From contig DATGUN010000058.1 in NCBI GenBank assembly GCA_035301285.1, positions 1 to 15,983 on the forward strand: a DNA stretch of 15,983 nucleotides. Direction: 5' to 3'. Of the stretch, positions 7,456-14,499 are shown piece after piece. The DNA is from DATGUN01 sp035301285. GTDB lineage: Bacteria; Bacillota; Bacilli; Bacillales; Amphibacillaceae. The first letter of the stretch is position 1. The number at the start of each line of letters is the position of its first letter. The notes under the pieces are model-generated. The model was given only the letters and a program-made list of their open reading frames with translations, had not been told where the DNA came from and did not search any database. A program made the position numbers and the translations under genes.

Positions 7456-8216
7456 ACACTCATTCCTTCTACCGGACTGCTCGCTGTCGCAGTTTTTTTC
7501 ACTGGAATCCGTCCTGCATCATGTCCGGCTTTACCAGCTTCCACAGCCAATTTCATGGCCCTGGCCATTTGAACAGGATCCCTTGCTCCAGAAACAGCCG
7601 TGTTCAACAGCACCCCGTCAGCGCCTAATTCCATCGCTTGGACCGCATCTTTCGGAGAGCCGATACCGGCGTCCACAATGACAGGCACCTTCGCTTGTTC
7701 AATGATCAATTCTAAATTGAGCGGATTGATGATTCCTTGTCCTGAACCGATGGGAGACGCTCCCGGCATCACCGCATGCGCGCCCATTTCCTCCAATCTT
7801 CTTGCAAGTACGACATCATCTGAAGTATAGGTTAAAACGGTAAATCCTTCTGCCAGTAACTGTTCCGTCGCTTTAAGCGTCTCAACTGGATCTGGCAACA
7901 ACGTTTTATCACAGCCGATGATTTCAACTTTCACCATATGACATAAGCCTGAGGCATCCGCTAATTTAGCTATTCGGACCGCCTCTTCAGATGTCTTCGC
8001 CCCCGCAGTGTTCGGCAAAAATTTATAAGCATTCAAATCAATTTTATCCAGAAAATTAGGTTGACTAGGCTCATAGATATTCATGCGTCTGACAGCAAAC
8101 GTCAACACTTCTGTTTCTGACTCATCAACAGCTCTTTTCTGGATGTCAAAGTTCTCAAATTTCCCTGTTCCTAAAAACAAACGCGATTCAAATTGATACT
8201 TTCCAACTTCAAGCAT
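7452..8216 (-). CDS. thiG: Thiazole synthase ThiG
   Basis: ThiG condenses deoxyxylulose 5-phosphate, dehydroglycine (glycine imine) and the thiocarboxylate sulfur on ThiS into the thiazole phosphate. The 254-residue TIM-barrel protein has Schiff-base Lys96 in MVKVEII, Glu98, the PGASPIGSGQGI phosphate region (151-162), Asp182 in VDAGIGSPKDA and a final DGVLLNTAVSGA block (200-211). Positions of Lys96, Glu98 and Asp182 match the Bacillus enzyme. The ATG at 8216 follows GGAGG with a 6-nt spacer. It lies 37 bp after thiS and overlaps thiF by 4 bp. The usual Bacillus source of glycine imine, ThiO, is missing from this operon. Confidence 0.97.
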   Translation of the reverse strand: MLEVGKYQFESRLFLGTGKFENFDIQKRAVDESETEVLTFAVRRMNIYEPSQPNFLDKIDLNAYKFLPNTAGAKTSEEAVRIAKLADASGLCHMVKVEIIGCDKTLLPDPVETLKATEQLLAEGFTVLTYTSDDVVLARRLEEMGAHAVMPGASPIGSGQGIINPLNLELIIEQAKVPVIVDAGIGSPKDAVQAMELGADGVLLNTAVSGARDPVQMARAMKLAVEAGKAGHDAGRIPVKKTATASSPVEGMSV

Positions 8217-8253
8217 AATCTACCTCCATTACATTTTGATAACTTACTCGAAC

Positions 8254-8457
8254 TCAGCCGCCTCCGACAAACTGGACCAATTCGATGGAATCTCCCTGTT
8301 TCACTTCAGCAGCTGTATGGGCCTCTTGATCTAAAATGGTTCCGTTCTGCTCCACAATGATGACAGGGCTTTCAATCTTCATATAATTGATTAATTGTTT
8401 AATCGTTGTCACGTCTTCAGAAAGGGTCATCATTTCACCATTGATGGTGATTTCCAT
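8254..8457 (-). CDS. thiS: Sulfur carrier protein ThiS
   Basis: This 67-residue ubiquitin-like (beta-grasp) protein carries sulfur as a C-terminal thiocarboxylate for ThiG. It ends ELVQFVGGG, so the required Gly-Gly tail is present, with the same GGG ending as Bacillus ThiS. The ATG at 8457 abuts the tenI stop (TGAATG), and GGGGGTG inside tenI provides a ribosome site at 6 nt. In Bacillus subtilis thiO sits between tenI and thiS; here there is no room for it. Confidence 0.95.
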   Translation of the reverse strand: MEITINGEMMTLSEDVTTIKQLINYMKIESPVIIVEQNGTILDQEAHTAAEVKQGDSIELVQFVGGG

Positions 8458-9060
8458 TCATGTCACCCCCTTGATTGCATCGTTATAAGCAGCAGCCGCT
8501 CCCCTAGCATCATCTGCCAATAAAATACCAGAAAGAACGGCAATCCCTTCAGCGCCGGTTTCTTTTATCTGCTCGACATGTCTCGGTTTGATGCCGCCAA
8601 TAGCGATAATTGGTATGGAAATACTACCGACGACGCGCCTAAGCGCCGCGAGTCCTCGTGGTGGGAGACCAGGTTTCGAAGCGGTCGGGAAAACATGCCC
8701 ATAAACCAGATAATCCGCACCAGCCTTCCCCTTTTCTGTCGCTTCATTTATTCCATGGACAGAACAACCTACCCGCAAACCGGGAAATGTTTGCACCACT
8801 TTTTCAGGGGGCAGGCTGCCGGCACCAAGTTGCACGCCACAAGCTTTCACAACATAAGCAACATCAACCCTGTCATTGATGATGATTTTTTCTAAAGGGA
8901 CATCAGCAGCTATTAGCTTATCAATCGTGTCCAAATAATCCCGGACACTGAAATGTCTTTCCCGCAAATGAATATAATCCGCATAAGAGTGGACGTTACT
9001 CAACACATCAACTAATGTCTGCTTCGGCTGTTTCCCTGTTGAAATAAGATGTAATTCCAT
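8458..9060 (-). CDS. tenI: Thiazole tautomerase TenI
   Basis: TenI converts the thiazole tautomer released by ThiG to the aromatic thiazole carboxylate. The 200-residue protein has the ThiE fold but TenI-type details: HLRERH (31-36), INDRVDVA (61-68), and YGHVFPTASKPGLPPRGL (120-137) with catalytic His122 at the same number as in Bacillus TenI, then AIGGIKP. The ThiE diphosphate motifs are absent. The ATG at 9060 is chosen. A GTG four codons upstream lies inside the terminator hairpin and has no proper spacing to a ribosome site; GGAGAG lies 11 nt upstream of the ATG. It is the first gene after the TPP riboswitch, and its ribosome site is part of the terminator stem. Confidence 0.92.
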   Translation of the reverse strand: MELHLISTGKQPKQTLVDVLSNVHSYADYIHLRERHFSVRDYLDTIDKLIAADVPLEKIIINDRVDVAYVVKACGVQLGAGSLPPEKVVQTFPGLRVGCSVHGINEATEKGKAGADYLVYGHVFPTASKPGLPPRGLAALRRVVGSISIPIIAIGGIKPRHVEQIKETGAEGIAVLSGILLADDARGAAAAYNDAIKGVT

Positions 9061-9061
9061 T

Positions 9062-9090
9062 AAAAAAACCACTCTCCAACAGGAAAGTGG
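9062..9090 (-). terminator. Riboswitch-controlled terminator overlapping the tenI ribosome site
   Basis: On the minus strand CCACTTTCC and GGAGAGTGG (9082-9090 with 9069-9077) form a 9-bp stem with one G-U pair and a 4-nt loop, followed by seven T. The tenI ATG comes 1 nt after the T-run. The 3' arm contains GGAGAG, so stem formation both terminates transcription and hides the ribosome site. The 5' arm can instead pair with GGGAAGTG (9127-9134) at the 3' edge of the aptamer, giving an antiterminator. Confidence 0.88.
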
Positions 9091-9126
9091 CTGATCGTTT
9101 CATAGTCAAAATTCATCAGTCGTCAT

Positions 9127-9217
9127 CACTTCCCTCCGCTAGTACAATCTAGATCAGGTTCTAAGAATCTTGAAGTCCACACTTCAATCTCAGCTTGTCG
9201 CACAAGCACTCCTAGTG
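9127..9217 (-). promoter_or_regulatory. TPP riboswitch (THI element) aptamer
   Basis: The minus strand carries the THI-box blocks in order: CACTAGGAGTGC, GCTGAGATT (the T-loop region), ACCTGATCTAGAT and ACTAGCGGAGGGAAGTG. P1 can form between CACT (9214-9217) and AGTG (9127-9130). P4 is preserved as CTAG/CTAG where other elements have CTGG/CCAG, a compensatory change. It leads the tenI-to-tenA operon and, with the terminator at 9062-9090, should switch the operon off when TPP is bound. Confidence 0.97.
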
Positions 9218-9237
9218 AATATATTCATTTGACTCTT

Positions 9238-9265
9238 ATGCTAACACGTTATGGGAAATTGTCAA
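9238..9265 (-). promoter_or_regulatory. Sigma-A type promoter of the thiamin operon
   Basis: A perfect TTGACA -35 box (complement of 9260-9265) and a TAGCAT -10 box (complement of 9238-9243) are 16 bp apart. The start point would be near 9231, about 14 nt before the aptamer. It begins only 47 bp after the end of the MFS transporter gene, with no clear terminator between, so transcripts from the sulfatase module may also reach the riboswitch. Confidence 0.72.
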
Positions 9266-9312
9266 ATACCGTTAACATACAAACGAATCAAAAACTGTAA
9301 ATCAGGTATCGT

Positions 9313-10704
9313 TTATATCTTTTGTTTTTGATCACTCCATCTAGCACCATTCAACCAATAATGATGAATTTCTTCCAATGAACGTCCACTTGTTTCGGGA
9401 GCCAGACGCAATATAAAGAGCCAAGCTATAAGCGCCATGACGGCATATCCAGTAAATGTCCAGCCACCACCGAATGCGTCCAGAACAACAAGGAAAACTT
9501 GGGACACGATCAAATTTGCTATTAGATCCGATGTCAATAATAAGGAAGATCCCAAGCTACGCAAGCGTGCAGGGAAACATTCCGAAGCATAGACCCAAAC
9601 CAAAGAACCTAGGCTGAAATTAAATGCCATATTGAAGGCCATGATACTGAAGAATGCAGCATAGATACCTGATCCTTCAAAGTCACTTTGAAAAAACACA
9701 AAAGACATTACAATAGAAGATATAAACATGACACCCACACCAGTCAGAAGTGTAAATCTACGTCCCAGTCGATCGATGACAAGGAGCGCTATCACCTCGG
9801 CAACCAGTGAGGAAATTTGTATGAAAGCACTGATCAGAATTGAATCCGATGTCCCGATTCCTATGGATTCAAAGATAATCGGCGCATAGTGGGTAATAGC
9901 TGTAATACCGGTTATTTTCACCATGAAACCAAAACCGATCACAAACAATGTGGCATTTCGATAGTCTTTTTTGAACATTTCTCTTAATCTACCATCACTT
10001 GAGTTGATATCATTATCAATCTCTTGGATCGTCTTTTCGATATTTTCGGCAGGTTCTATTCTCTTTAATGTCGCAATACCTTTCTCTCTATATCCTTTCA
10101 TTAAATACCATCGTGGGGTGTCCGGAAAAAATATTATACCAATCGCGATCAAAAAAGCCGGTATACATGACAGTCCTAACATAAACTCCCAGTTCCCCGA
10201 AAAAGAAAAAGCATAGTCCGCAAAATTGGCAGATATAATCCCGATGGTTTGTGCAATCTGAAATGCAACCAACAGAGATCCCCTGATTTTAGTAGGTGCA
10301 AATTCCCCAATGAAAATAGGCGCAACAACGATGGAAGTACCAATACATAATCCCATGAAGAAACGCACTGTAAGCAACCAGACAACACCAAGAGGAATGG
10401 CACTGAATAACGCAAAAAAACCATACCCCAAAGCGATGAATAACATCATTTTCTTTCTGCCCAATGCATCCGATAGACGCCCGCCAGTTATGGCTCCTAT
10501 GATACTTCCAATGACTGTTATAGACAACATAGCCCCTTGCATGTTAGCGGATAAAGCATACTCTTTTGTCAAAAACGGTAATGCCCCACTGATAGATCCA
10601 TTATCATAACCGTATATCAAGCCAATGATGGCGGTAACAATCGATACGGATAAAATGAAATTGCGGCTGTAATCTTGTTTTGAAGTGGCAGTCTGTACAC
10701 TCAT
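9313..10704 (-). CDS. Sugar-porter family MFS transporter
   Basis: A 12-helix major facilitator of the sugar porter family in the cell membrane, probably importing a sugar or sulfated substrate with protons. Counting from the first of two adjacent ATGs, it shows YGYDNGSISGAL (32-42), GGRLSDALGRKK (75-86), PDTPRW (195-200), DRLGRR (312-317), SECFPARLR (375-383) and PETSGRSLEEI (437-447). The TM7 motif, usually QQxxGIN, reads VKITGIT (263-269), so the usual sugar-binding Gln/Gln/Asn are Val/Lys/Thr. The ATG at 10704 has AAGGAGG 7 nt upstream; the ATG at 10707 is 4 nt away. It follows the sulfatase gene by about 50 bp in one operon. Confidence 0.9.
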   Translation of the reverse strand: MSVQTATSKQDYSRNFILSVSIVTAIIGLIYGYDNGSISGALPFLTKEYALSANMQGAMLSITVIGSIIGAITGGRLSDALGRKKMMLFIALGYGFFALFSAIPLGVVWLLTVRFFMGLCIGTSIVVAPIFIGEFAPTKIRGSLLVAFQIAQTIGIISANFADYAFSFSGNWEFMLGLSCIPAFLIAIGIIFFPDTPRWYLMKGYREKGIATLKRIEPAENIEKTIQEIDNDINSSDGRLREMFKKDYRNATLFVIGFGFMVKITGITAITHYAPIIFESIGIGTSDSILISAFIQISSLVAEVIALLVIDRLGRRFTLLTGVGVMFISSIVMSFVFFQSDFEGSGIYAAFFSIMAFNMAFNFSLGSLVWVYASECFPARLRSLGSSLLLTSDLIANLIVSQVFLVVLDAFGGGWTFTGYAVMALIAWLFILRLAPETSGRSLEEIHHYWLNGARWSDQKQKI

Positions 10705-10756
10705 CATGATGCCTCCTTGTTGTATATCTCGTTGTTTTCTCAGGTGAGTACAAACG

Positions 10757-12172
10757 TTAGATTTTACTGTTTACAAAAGGGTGACCGACTTGGTCGTAAA
10801 TGCCGGATAACCCACGCTGTCCTTCCCCAGTTACTGATTGATGAACACCGTCATAGTTAGGATCAACATAGGTTATAAACCATTTTTCAAGTCGTTGCCT
10901 CAAGTCATTTACCTTATCAGTCAGCCGTTTATCATCAATAAGATTTTTCCTTTCCCCACAATCATTTTCAAGATTGTACAGTTCATGGGGACCATACGGA
11001 TATCGATGAATATACTTCCATTTTTTCGTCCTGATCATCCTTACAGGTCCATACTCATCAAACACAATAACATGATCACGATTTTGAGTTGATTCTCCCA
11101 TTAATTCCGGTACAAAACTGTTTCCGGGAAGAGTCTCGGTATAGGCATGTTCAATCCCTACGTAATCCAGCAATGTCGGCATAAAATCATACTGGCTTAA
11201 CATGTCATCATTGACCTGCCCTGCTGGAATGGTGCCAGGATGATTCATAATAAAGGGCACTTTTACAGACGTATCATACATATTCAAAGGAAACGTGCCA
11301 TTGCCTTTTCCCCAGAATCCATGCTGTCCACAACTGAACCCATTATCAGCCATGTAACAAACTAACGTATTTTCTTTTATCCCCAGCGTTTCCAACTGTT
11401 TCAGAATGCTTCCTATTCCCCGATCCATTCCCGTGACGGCCGCATAGTATCCTTTCAGATTTTCAAATGGTGCTTTTTGGACCTCATGGGTCAATTCGAT
11501 ACTCCACGGATGAATCGGTTCCTGTGGACAGGACTCAAACTTGCAATCTTCATACAAATCAATCAGTTCTTTTGGATGGTTGCCGATCCAAGGACTATGC
11601 GGAGCTGTATAGTGTATCCCCAAGTAAAACGGGGAATCATCATCGTAATGATTTTCAATAAATGCAACGGCATCATCTGTGATATTATCCGTGACATAGC
11701 CGGGTTCGTTAATCAATTCTCCATTTTTGACCATCGGTGCATCGTAATATGTACCACCTCCTTGTTGATGGACATACCAATGTGAGTGACTTTTTTGAGG
11801 TTGTCTGCTATGACCTAAATGCCACTTTCCACTCAAGCCACAGGTATAGCCATTTTCGGCCAATATATCAGTATAAGCCAGATGTTTTTCCAAGTATTCA
11901 ATTGGTCTGTCACCGATATTCCCATCCGATATCCAATCATGAACACCGTTCTGCGATGGTAACTTCCCAGTCAAGATTGATGCGCGTGCAGGTGAACAAA
12001 CAGGCGATGTGCAAAAGAAATTATCAAATCGTACCCCTGTTTCTGCCAACGCATCAAGATGTGGTGTATGTATATCTTGGTTTCCAGCATTTCCCATGGC
12101 CCATGCCCCGTGATCATCCGAAAGTATATATACGATATTCGGCTTATCCTCATTAACGATTCTTGCTGCCAT
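10757..12172 (-). CDS. Cys-type sulfatase (alkaline phosphatase superfamily, S1), probably cytosolic
   Basis: It hydrolyses a sulfate ester (or possibly N-sulfate). The 471-residue protein has the sulfatase signature CSPAR (59-63), in which Cys59 must be converted to formylglycine, the metal Asp pair DD (19-20), GKWHLG (115-120), HYTAPHSPW (187-195) and ADNG (275-278) completing the calcium site. The N-terminus (MAARIVNEDKPNIVYI) has no signal peptide, so the enzyme should work inside the cell. No formylglycine-generating enzyme lies in the window and would have to be encoded elsewhere. The ATG at 12172 follows GGAAGGAG at 9 nt. Substrate is unknown; the downstream sugar porter suggests a sulfated sugar or small glycan. 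It is probably first gene of a two-gene operon. Confidence 0.92.
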   Translation of the reverse strand: MAARIVNEDKPNIVYILSDDHGAWAMGNAGNQDIHTPHLDALAETGVRFDNFFCTSPVCSPARASILTGKLPSQNGVHDWISDGNIGDRPIEYLEKHLAYTDILAENGYTCGLSGKWHLGHSRQPQKSHSHWYVHQQGGGTYYDAPMVKNGELINEPGYVTDNITDDAVAFIENHYDDDSPFYLGIHYTAPHSPWIGNHPKELIDLYEDCKFESCPQEPIHPWSIELTHEVQKAPFENLKGYYAAVTGMDRGIGSILKQLETLGIKENTLVCYMADNGFSCGQHGFWGKGNGTFPLNMYDTSVKVPFIMNHPGTIPAGQVNDDMLSQYDFMPTLLDYVGIEHAYTETLPGNSFVPELMGESTQNRDHVIVFDEYGPVRMIRTKKWKYIHRYPYGPHELYNLENDCGERKNLIDDKRLTDKVNDLRQRLEKWFITYVDPNYDGVHQSVTGEGQRGLSGIYDQVGHPFVNSKI

Positions 12173-12222
12173 ATCGCTTCACTCCTTCCCGTTCCTCAAT
12201 TGTTTTTTGATTTTTCATTTAT

Positions 12223-12237
12223 AGAAATCGCTTACTT
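12223..12237 (-). promoter_or_regulatory. Candidate cre site (CcpA) at the sulfatase transcription start
   Basis: The minus-strand sequence AAGTAAGCGATTTCT matches the 15-nt cre consensus WTGNAANCGNWNNCW except at the second position. It lies across the predicted start point of the sulfatase operon, where CcpA binding would block transcription. This would fit a carbon-source utilisation operon. One mismatch and the short motif make this tentative. Confidence 0.4.
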
Positions 12238-12242
12238 TTAAC

Positions 12243-12271
12243 ATGGTAAACCTGTGGGGTTGTTGGGTCAA
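12243..12271 (-). promoter_or_regulatory. Promoter of the sulfatase-transporter operon
   Basis: TTGACC (-35, complement of 12266-12271) and TACCAT (-10, complement of 12243-12248) are 17 bp apart in the gap between the gntR stop and the sulfatase ATG. The start point near 12236 leaves a leader of about 64 nt. The -35 box lies inside the inverted repeat at 12257-12275. Confidence 0.6.
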
Positions 12272-12275
12272 CCCA
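12257..12275. promoter_or_regulatory. Inverted repeat, candidate operator for the GntR-family regulator
   Basis: Two overlapping inverted repeats share one half: TGGGT-CA-ACCCA (12264-12275) and GGGTTG-6-CAACCC (12257-12274). They cover the -35 box of the sulfatase promoter, a position suited to repression. No T-run follows on either strand, so a terminator is unlikely. I found no copy in front of gntR itself. Confidence 0.45.
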
Positions 12276-12289
12276 TCATATTAAAAAAT

Positions 12290-13021
12290 TTAAATCAATT
12301 CGGTATAAAATCTACAACGATCTCCGCGTACAATGGAACGGCAAAATTCTACCGGCCTACCTGACAGATTATAGGCGATCCGGTCTAACAGCAATGCAGG
12401 CGATCCTTCTTCTACACCCAAGTAACCACTTTCATAATCTTGAATGAGCACCGGTTCAAAAACCTCCTTAGCTGACGTCATGATGATGCCATATGTTTCT
12501 TCCAGATACGTATATAGAGACGTTTGTTCAATCTCCTCTTGGGGAATATGCGGAACATATTCTTTGGACAAATAAGATGTTTCCAGGATAATCGGTTCGT
12601 CATTAGCGCACCGCAATCTTCTCAGTTGAATCACGGATTCATTTTCCGATATCTCCAATTTGTTTGCCACTACAGAAGGAGAATTTTTATTCTTTATATC
12701 AATAACTTTATCTTTGGGGTTCATGTTTTTTTCTTTCATAACTTTGCTGAAACTATAAAATCCTGTCAGCGATTGTTCAAACTTCGGATTCGATACAAAA
12801 GTCCCCCTGCCTTGGACACGTTTCAAAAGACCAATTTGCACGAGATTGTGAATCGCCCTTTGGACCGTATTCCGACTTAGTTCATACCACCGCATCAATT
12901 CATTCTCCGACGGAATTTTATCTTTCGGCATCCAATCTCCCAATTCTATTTTTTCCCGTAACACATTTTCCAGTTGATAATATAAGGGTATTTGATTATC
13001 ACCATTTAATTTATAATCCAA
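12290..13021 (-). CDS. GntR/HutC-family transcriptional regulator
   Basis: The 243-residue protein has an N-terminal winged helix (about 10-77; IPLYYQLENVLREKIELGDW, then KIPSENELMRWYELSRNTVQ and the wing GRGTFVS) and a C-terminal UTRA ligand-binding domain (about 95-238, ending in the typical GDRCRFYTEL block). UTRA domains usually bind sugars or related small molecules and release DNA. The start is TTG at 13021 with AAAGGA about 11 nt upstream; the next ATG lies within the DNA-binding domain, so TTG is required. It stands upstream of the sulfatase and transporter in the same direction and probably represses them from the inverted repeat at 12257-12275. Confidence 0.92.
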   Translation of the reverse strand: MDYKLNGDNQIPLYYQLENVLREKIELGDWMPKDKIPSENELMRWYELSRNTVQRAIHNLVQIGLLKRVQGRGTFVSNPKFEQSLTGFYSFSKVMKEKNMNPKDKVIDIKNKNSPSVVANKLEISENESVIQLRRLRCANDEPIILETSYLSKEYVPHIPQEEIEQTSLYTYLEETYGIIMTSAKEVFEPVLIQDYESGYLGVEEGSPALLLDRIAYNLSGRPVEFCRSIVRGDRCRFYTELI

Positions 13022-13110
13022 TTTTTACTTAATCCTTTCTTTATTTAATATTAACAGTTCAATGAATCCCTCAAATGTCTCCCTTCTTCTGCAAAAATAA
13101 TATAACATAT

Positions 13111-13162
13111 AAAAAGGGCAACTGAATAGAAGACCATAACCCTCCTCTATCAGTGCCCCTTA
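13111..13162 (-). terminator. Intrinsic terminator after the repeat-rich membrane protein gene
   Basis: On the minus strand AAGGGGCACTGATAGAGGA and TCTTCTATTCAGTTGCCCTT form a long stem with small bulges, followed by TTTTT (13111-13115). It begins 16 bp past the stop of the gene at 13179-14108 and ends about 90 bp upstream of gntR, so it separates these two units. Confidence 0.72.
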
Positions 13163-13178
13163 TTCATATTCATTCCAC

Positions 13179-14108
13179 TTAAATTCGCTGTATCTGATGG
13201 CTCCTTTGCAGTCCCAAATAGCTTGAAATCAATAGCAGTATACCAGATGGCACATACAAAAATGAAACAGCCACAAACCCTTGAACAACTGCAACGATGA
13301 CTAGGCATCCGCCTAGTTTTGGATATTTACCTTGCAAGATGACACCGATCATAGCCACGATGGCAAAAATGGGTGTGACGACGCGCATAACCTCACCAAA
13401 CGTGGTACCATCGAATTTGAACGTTACCCCGACCACTCCGATTACAAAGGCTAGCAAAATCGACAACGCTCCTAATATACTTCCGATTAATCCGGTAGCT
13501 AATTCGGTCGTACGGTATTCTTCGGTGAATACATTTTGTTGTTTTACTAAAGAACGACTCACCGTATTTTGTTCCGTTTCACTGACTGTCGTTGATGCGA
13601 CCTCTTCCTGGGATTGCGACATCTCTTGTGATATAACTTCCCTTTCAGAATCATCCATTTCCTTGAATACAAGCTCTTGTTCGGAGGGCGCGTATTCCCC
13701 CGATGCCGTCTCTTTATCCCACTGATTGATTTCTACCGCTATGTACTCCTTTTCAGGATGCCTCATTTCTTCAGATGTGGGTTCCTCAAGAGAAGCCTTT
13801 TCTTCATATTCGGATTCCTCTTCGGTTAGAATCACTGCATTCGAGAGAGTTTCTTTTTCAGGATGAACAGTTTCATCAGATATAGTTTCTTTTTCAGACT
13901 GATCAATTTCCGCAGGTATAACTTCTTTTTTGGGATGGGTAACTTCTTCTAGTTCACCCTGCTTTTCAGGATGAACTATTTCTTTTGGTTCGGTTTCCTC
14001 TTCAGGATGGGCGGTTTTTTCCGATATTGCACCAATAGGAAAAATAATGCAGAAGAGCTTTAACAGACTATCCGCTAAACTAAAGGAGAACTCTGTCATT
14101 CGTTTCAT
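13179..14108 (-). CDS. Acidic-repeat membrane protein with DUF4064-like C-terminus
   Basis: The 309-residue protein has three parts. Residues 7-29 are hydrophobic (a membrane anchor or amphipathic helix). Residues 28-182 are about thirteen degenerate 12-residue units rich in Glu and Lys, with a core like HPEKET. Residues about 203-300 hold three or four membrane segments beginning ELATGLIGSILGAL, separated by short loops with glycine and FDGTTFGE, which resembles the DUF4064 family of Bacillus membrane proteins. DUF4064 proteins are usually near 100-150 residues, so the repeat block is an unusual extension. The ATG at 14108 has GAGGAG 8 nt upstream. The gene is monocistronic with its own terminator. 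Function is unknown; the family call is from memory and moderate. Confidence 0.78.
   Translation of the reverse strand: MKRMTEFSFSLADSLLKLFCIIFPIGAISEKTAHPEEETEPKEIVHPEKQGELEEVTHPKKEVIPAEIDQSEKETISDETVHPEKETLSNAVILTEEESEYEEKASLEEPTSEEMRHPEKEYIAVEINQWDKETASGEYAPSEQELVFKEMDDSEREVISQEMSQSQEEVASTTVSETEQNTVSRSLVKQQNVFTEEYRTTELATGLIGSILGALSILLAFVIGVVGVTFKFDGTTFGEVMRVVTPIFAIVAMIGVILQGKYPKLGGCLVIVAVVQGFVAVSFLYVPSGILLLISSYLGLQRSHQIQRI
13563..14027 (-). repeat. About thirteen degenerate 36-bp units encoding a 12-residue acidic repeat
   Basis: Codons 28-182 of the DUF4064-like gene divide into twelve 12-residue units and one 11-residue unit, for example ISEKTAHPEEET, ISDETVHPEKET, TSEEMRHPEKEY and ISQEMSQSQEEV. 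At DNA level the plus strand repeatedly shows TTCTTTTTCAGGATG-like blocks. Drift between copies shows an old expansion under loose selection for acidic, Pro-containing sequence. Confidence 0.75.
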
Positions 14109-14456
14109 ATGCCATACTCCTCGTTTATGAATTGTAATTAAACTATTTTATTAATCCATATACCCAAAATTCACCATGTTAACACTATCGCCTGTACTTT
14201 TTTAATTTATTGATTATTTTTGGTTAGTCATACTTAAAACTGTGACTGACCATATCCGTTTCATTCGATGACTTCTTCTGTGTTTGTGTATGCCTGTATC
14301 AACGTCCCTCCCCAACTTTTTTAAGCCATCCTCCTGAATCTTATTATGAACAAAAGATGGTTGATACGATACAATGTTTTTCTCGATGAGAACCATCGTT
14401 ACTTTTGGACTATTTTCATGGGCATTTATAATCATTCTTTAAAGGTTCGACAAATA
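14109..14456. other. Intergenic region, no convincing gene
   Basis: The stretch separates divergent units. Its left end carries the ribosome site of the repeat protein gene and presumably its promoter, though I cannot pick clear boxes. A 73-codon minus-strand frame (14214-14435) has no ribosome site, a rather random basic composition and no recognised motif, so I do not call it. No RNA gene or repeat array is seen. Confidence 0.45.
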
Positions 14457-14484
14457 TTGACAGTTACAAGATTTATAATATGTT
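14457..14484 (+). promoter_or_regulatory. Candidate promoter of the small cationic-peptide cassette
   Basis: A perfect TTGACA (14457-14462) is followed after 16 bp by TATGTT (14479-14484). A perfect TATAAT (14474-14479) also lies here, but only 11 bp from the TTGACA. The start point would fall close to the first start codon, giving a very short leader. The boxes are good but their exact pairing is uncertain. Confidence 0.45.
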
Positions 14485-14499
14485 AAGTTGGCCAAACAA

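Noticed and set aside
11737..12156. 139-codon plus-strand ORF opposite the sulfatase gene
   Set aside because: It is antisense to a well-supported sulfatase gene, with no domain or ribosome site; a shadow frame.
12257..12274. GGGTTG/CAACCC hairpin as a terminator for gntR
   Set aside because: Only a 6-bp stem with no T-run on either strand, and it overlaps a good -35 box, so an operator is more likely.
13297..13725. 142-codon plus-strand ORF opposite the repeat protein gene
   Set aside because: Antisense to the repeat-rich gene; its Ser/Thr-rich composition simply mirrors the complementary repeats.
14214..14435. 73-codon minus-strand ORF
   Set aside because: No ribosome site, no recognised motif and unconvincing composition; other frames of the same stretch look equally plausible.
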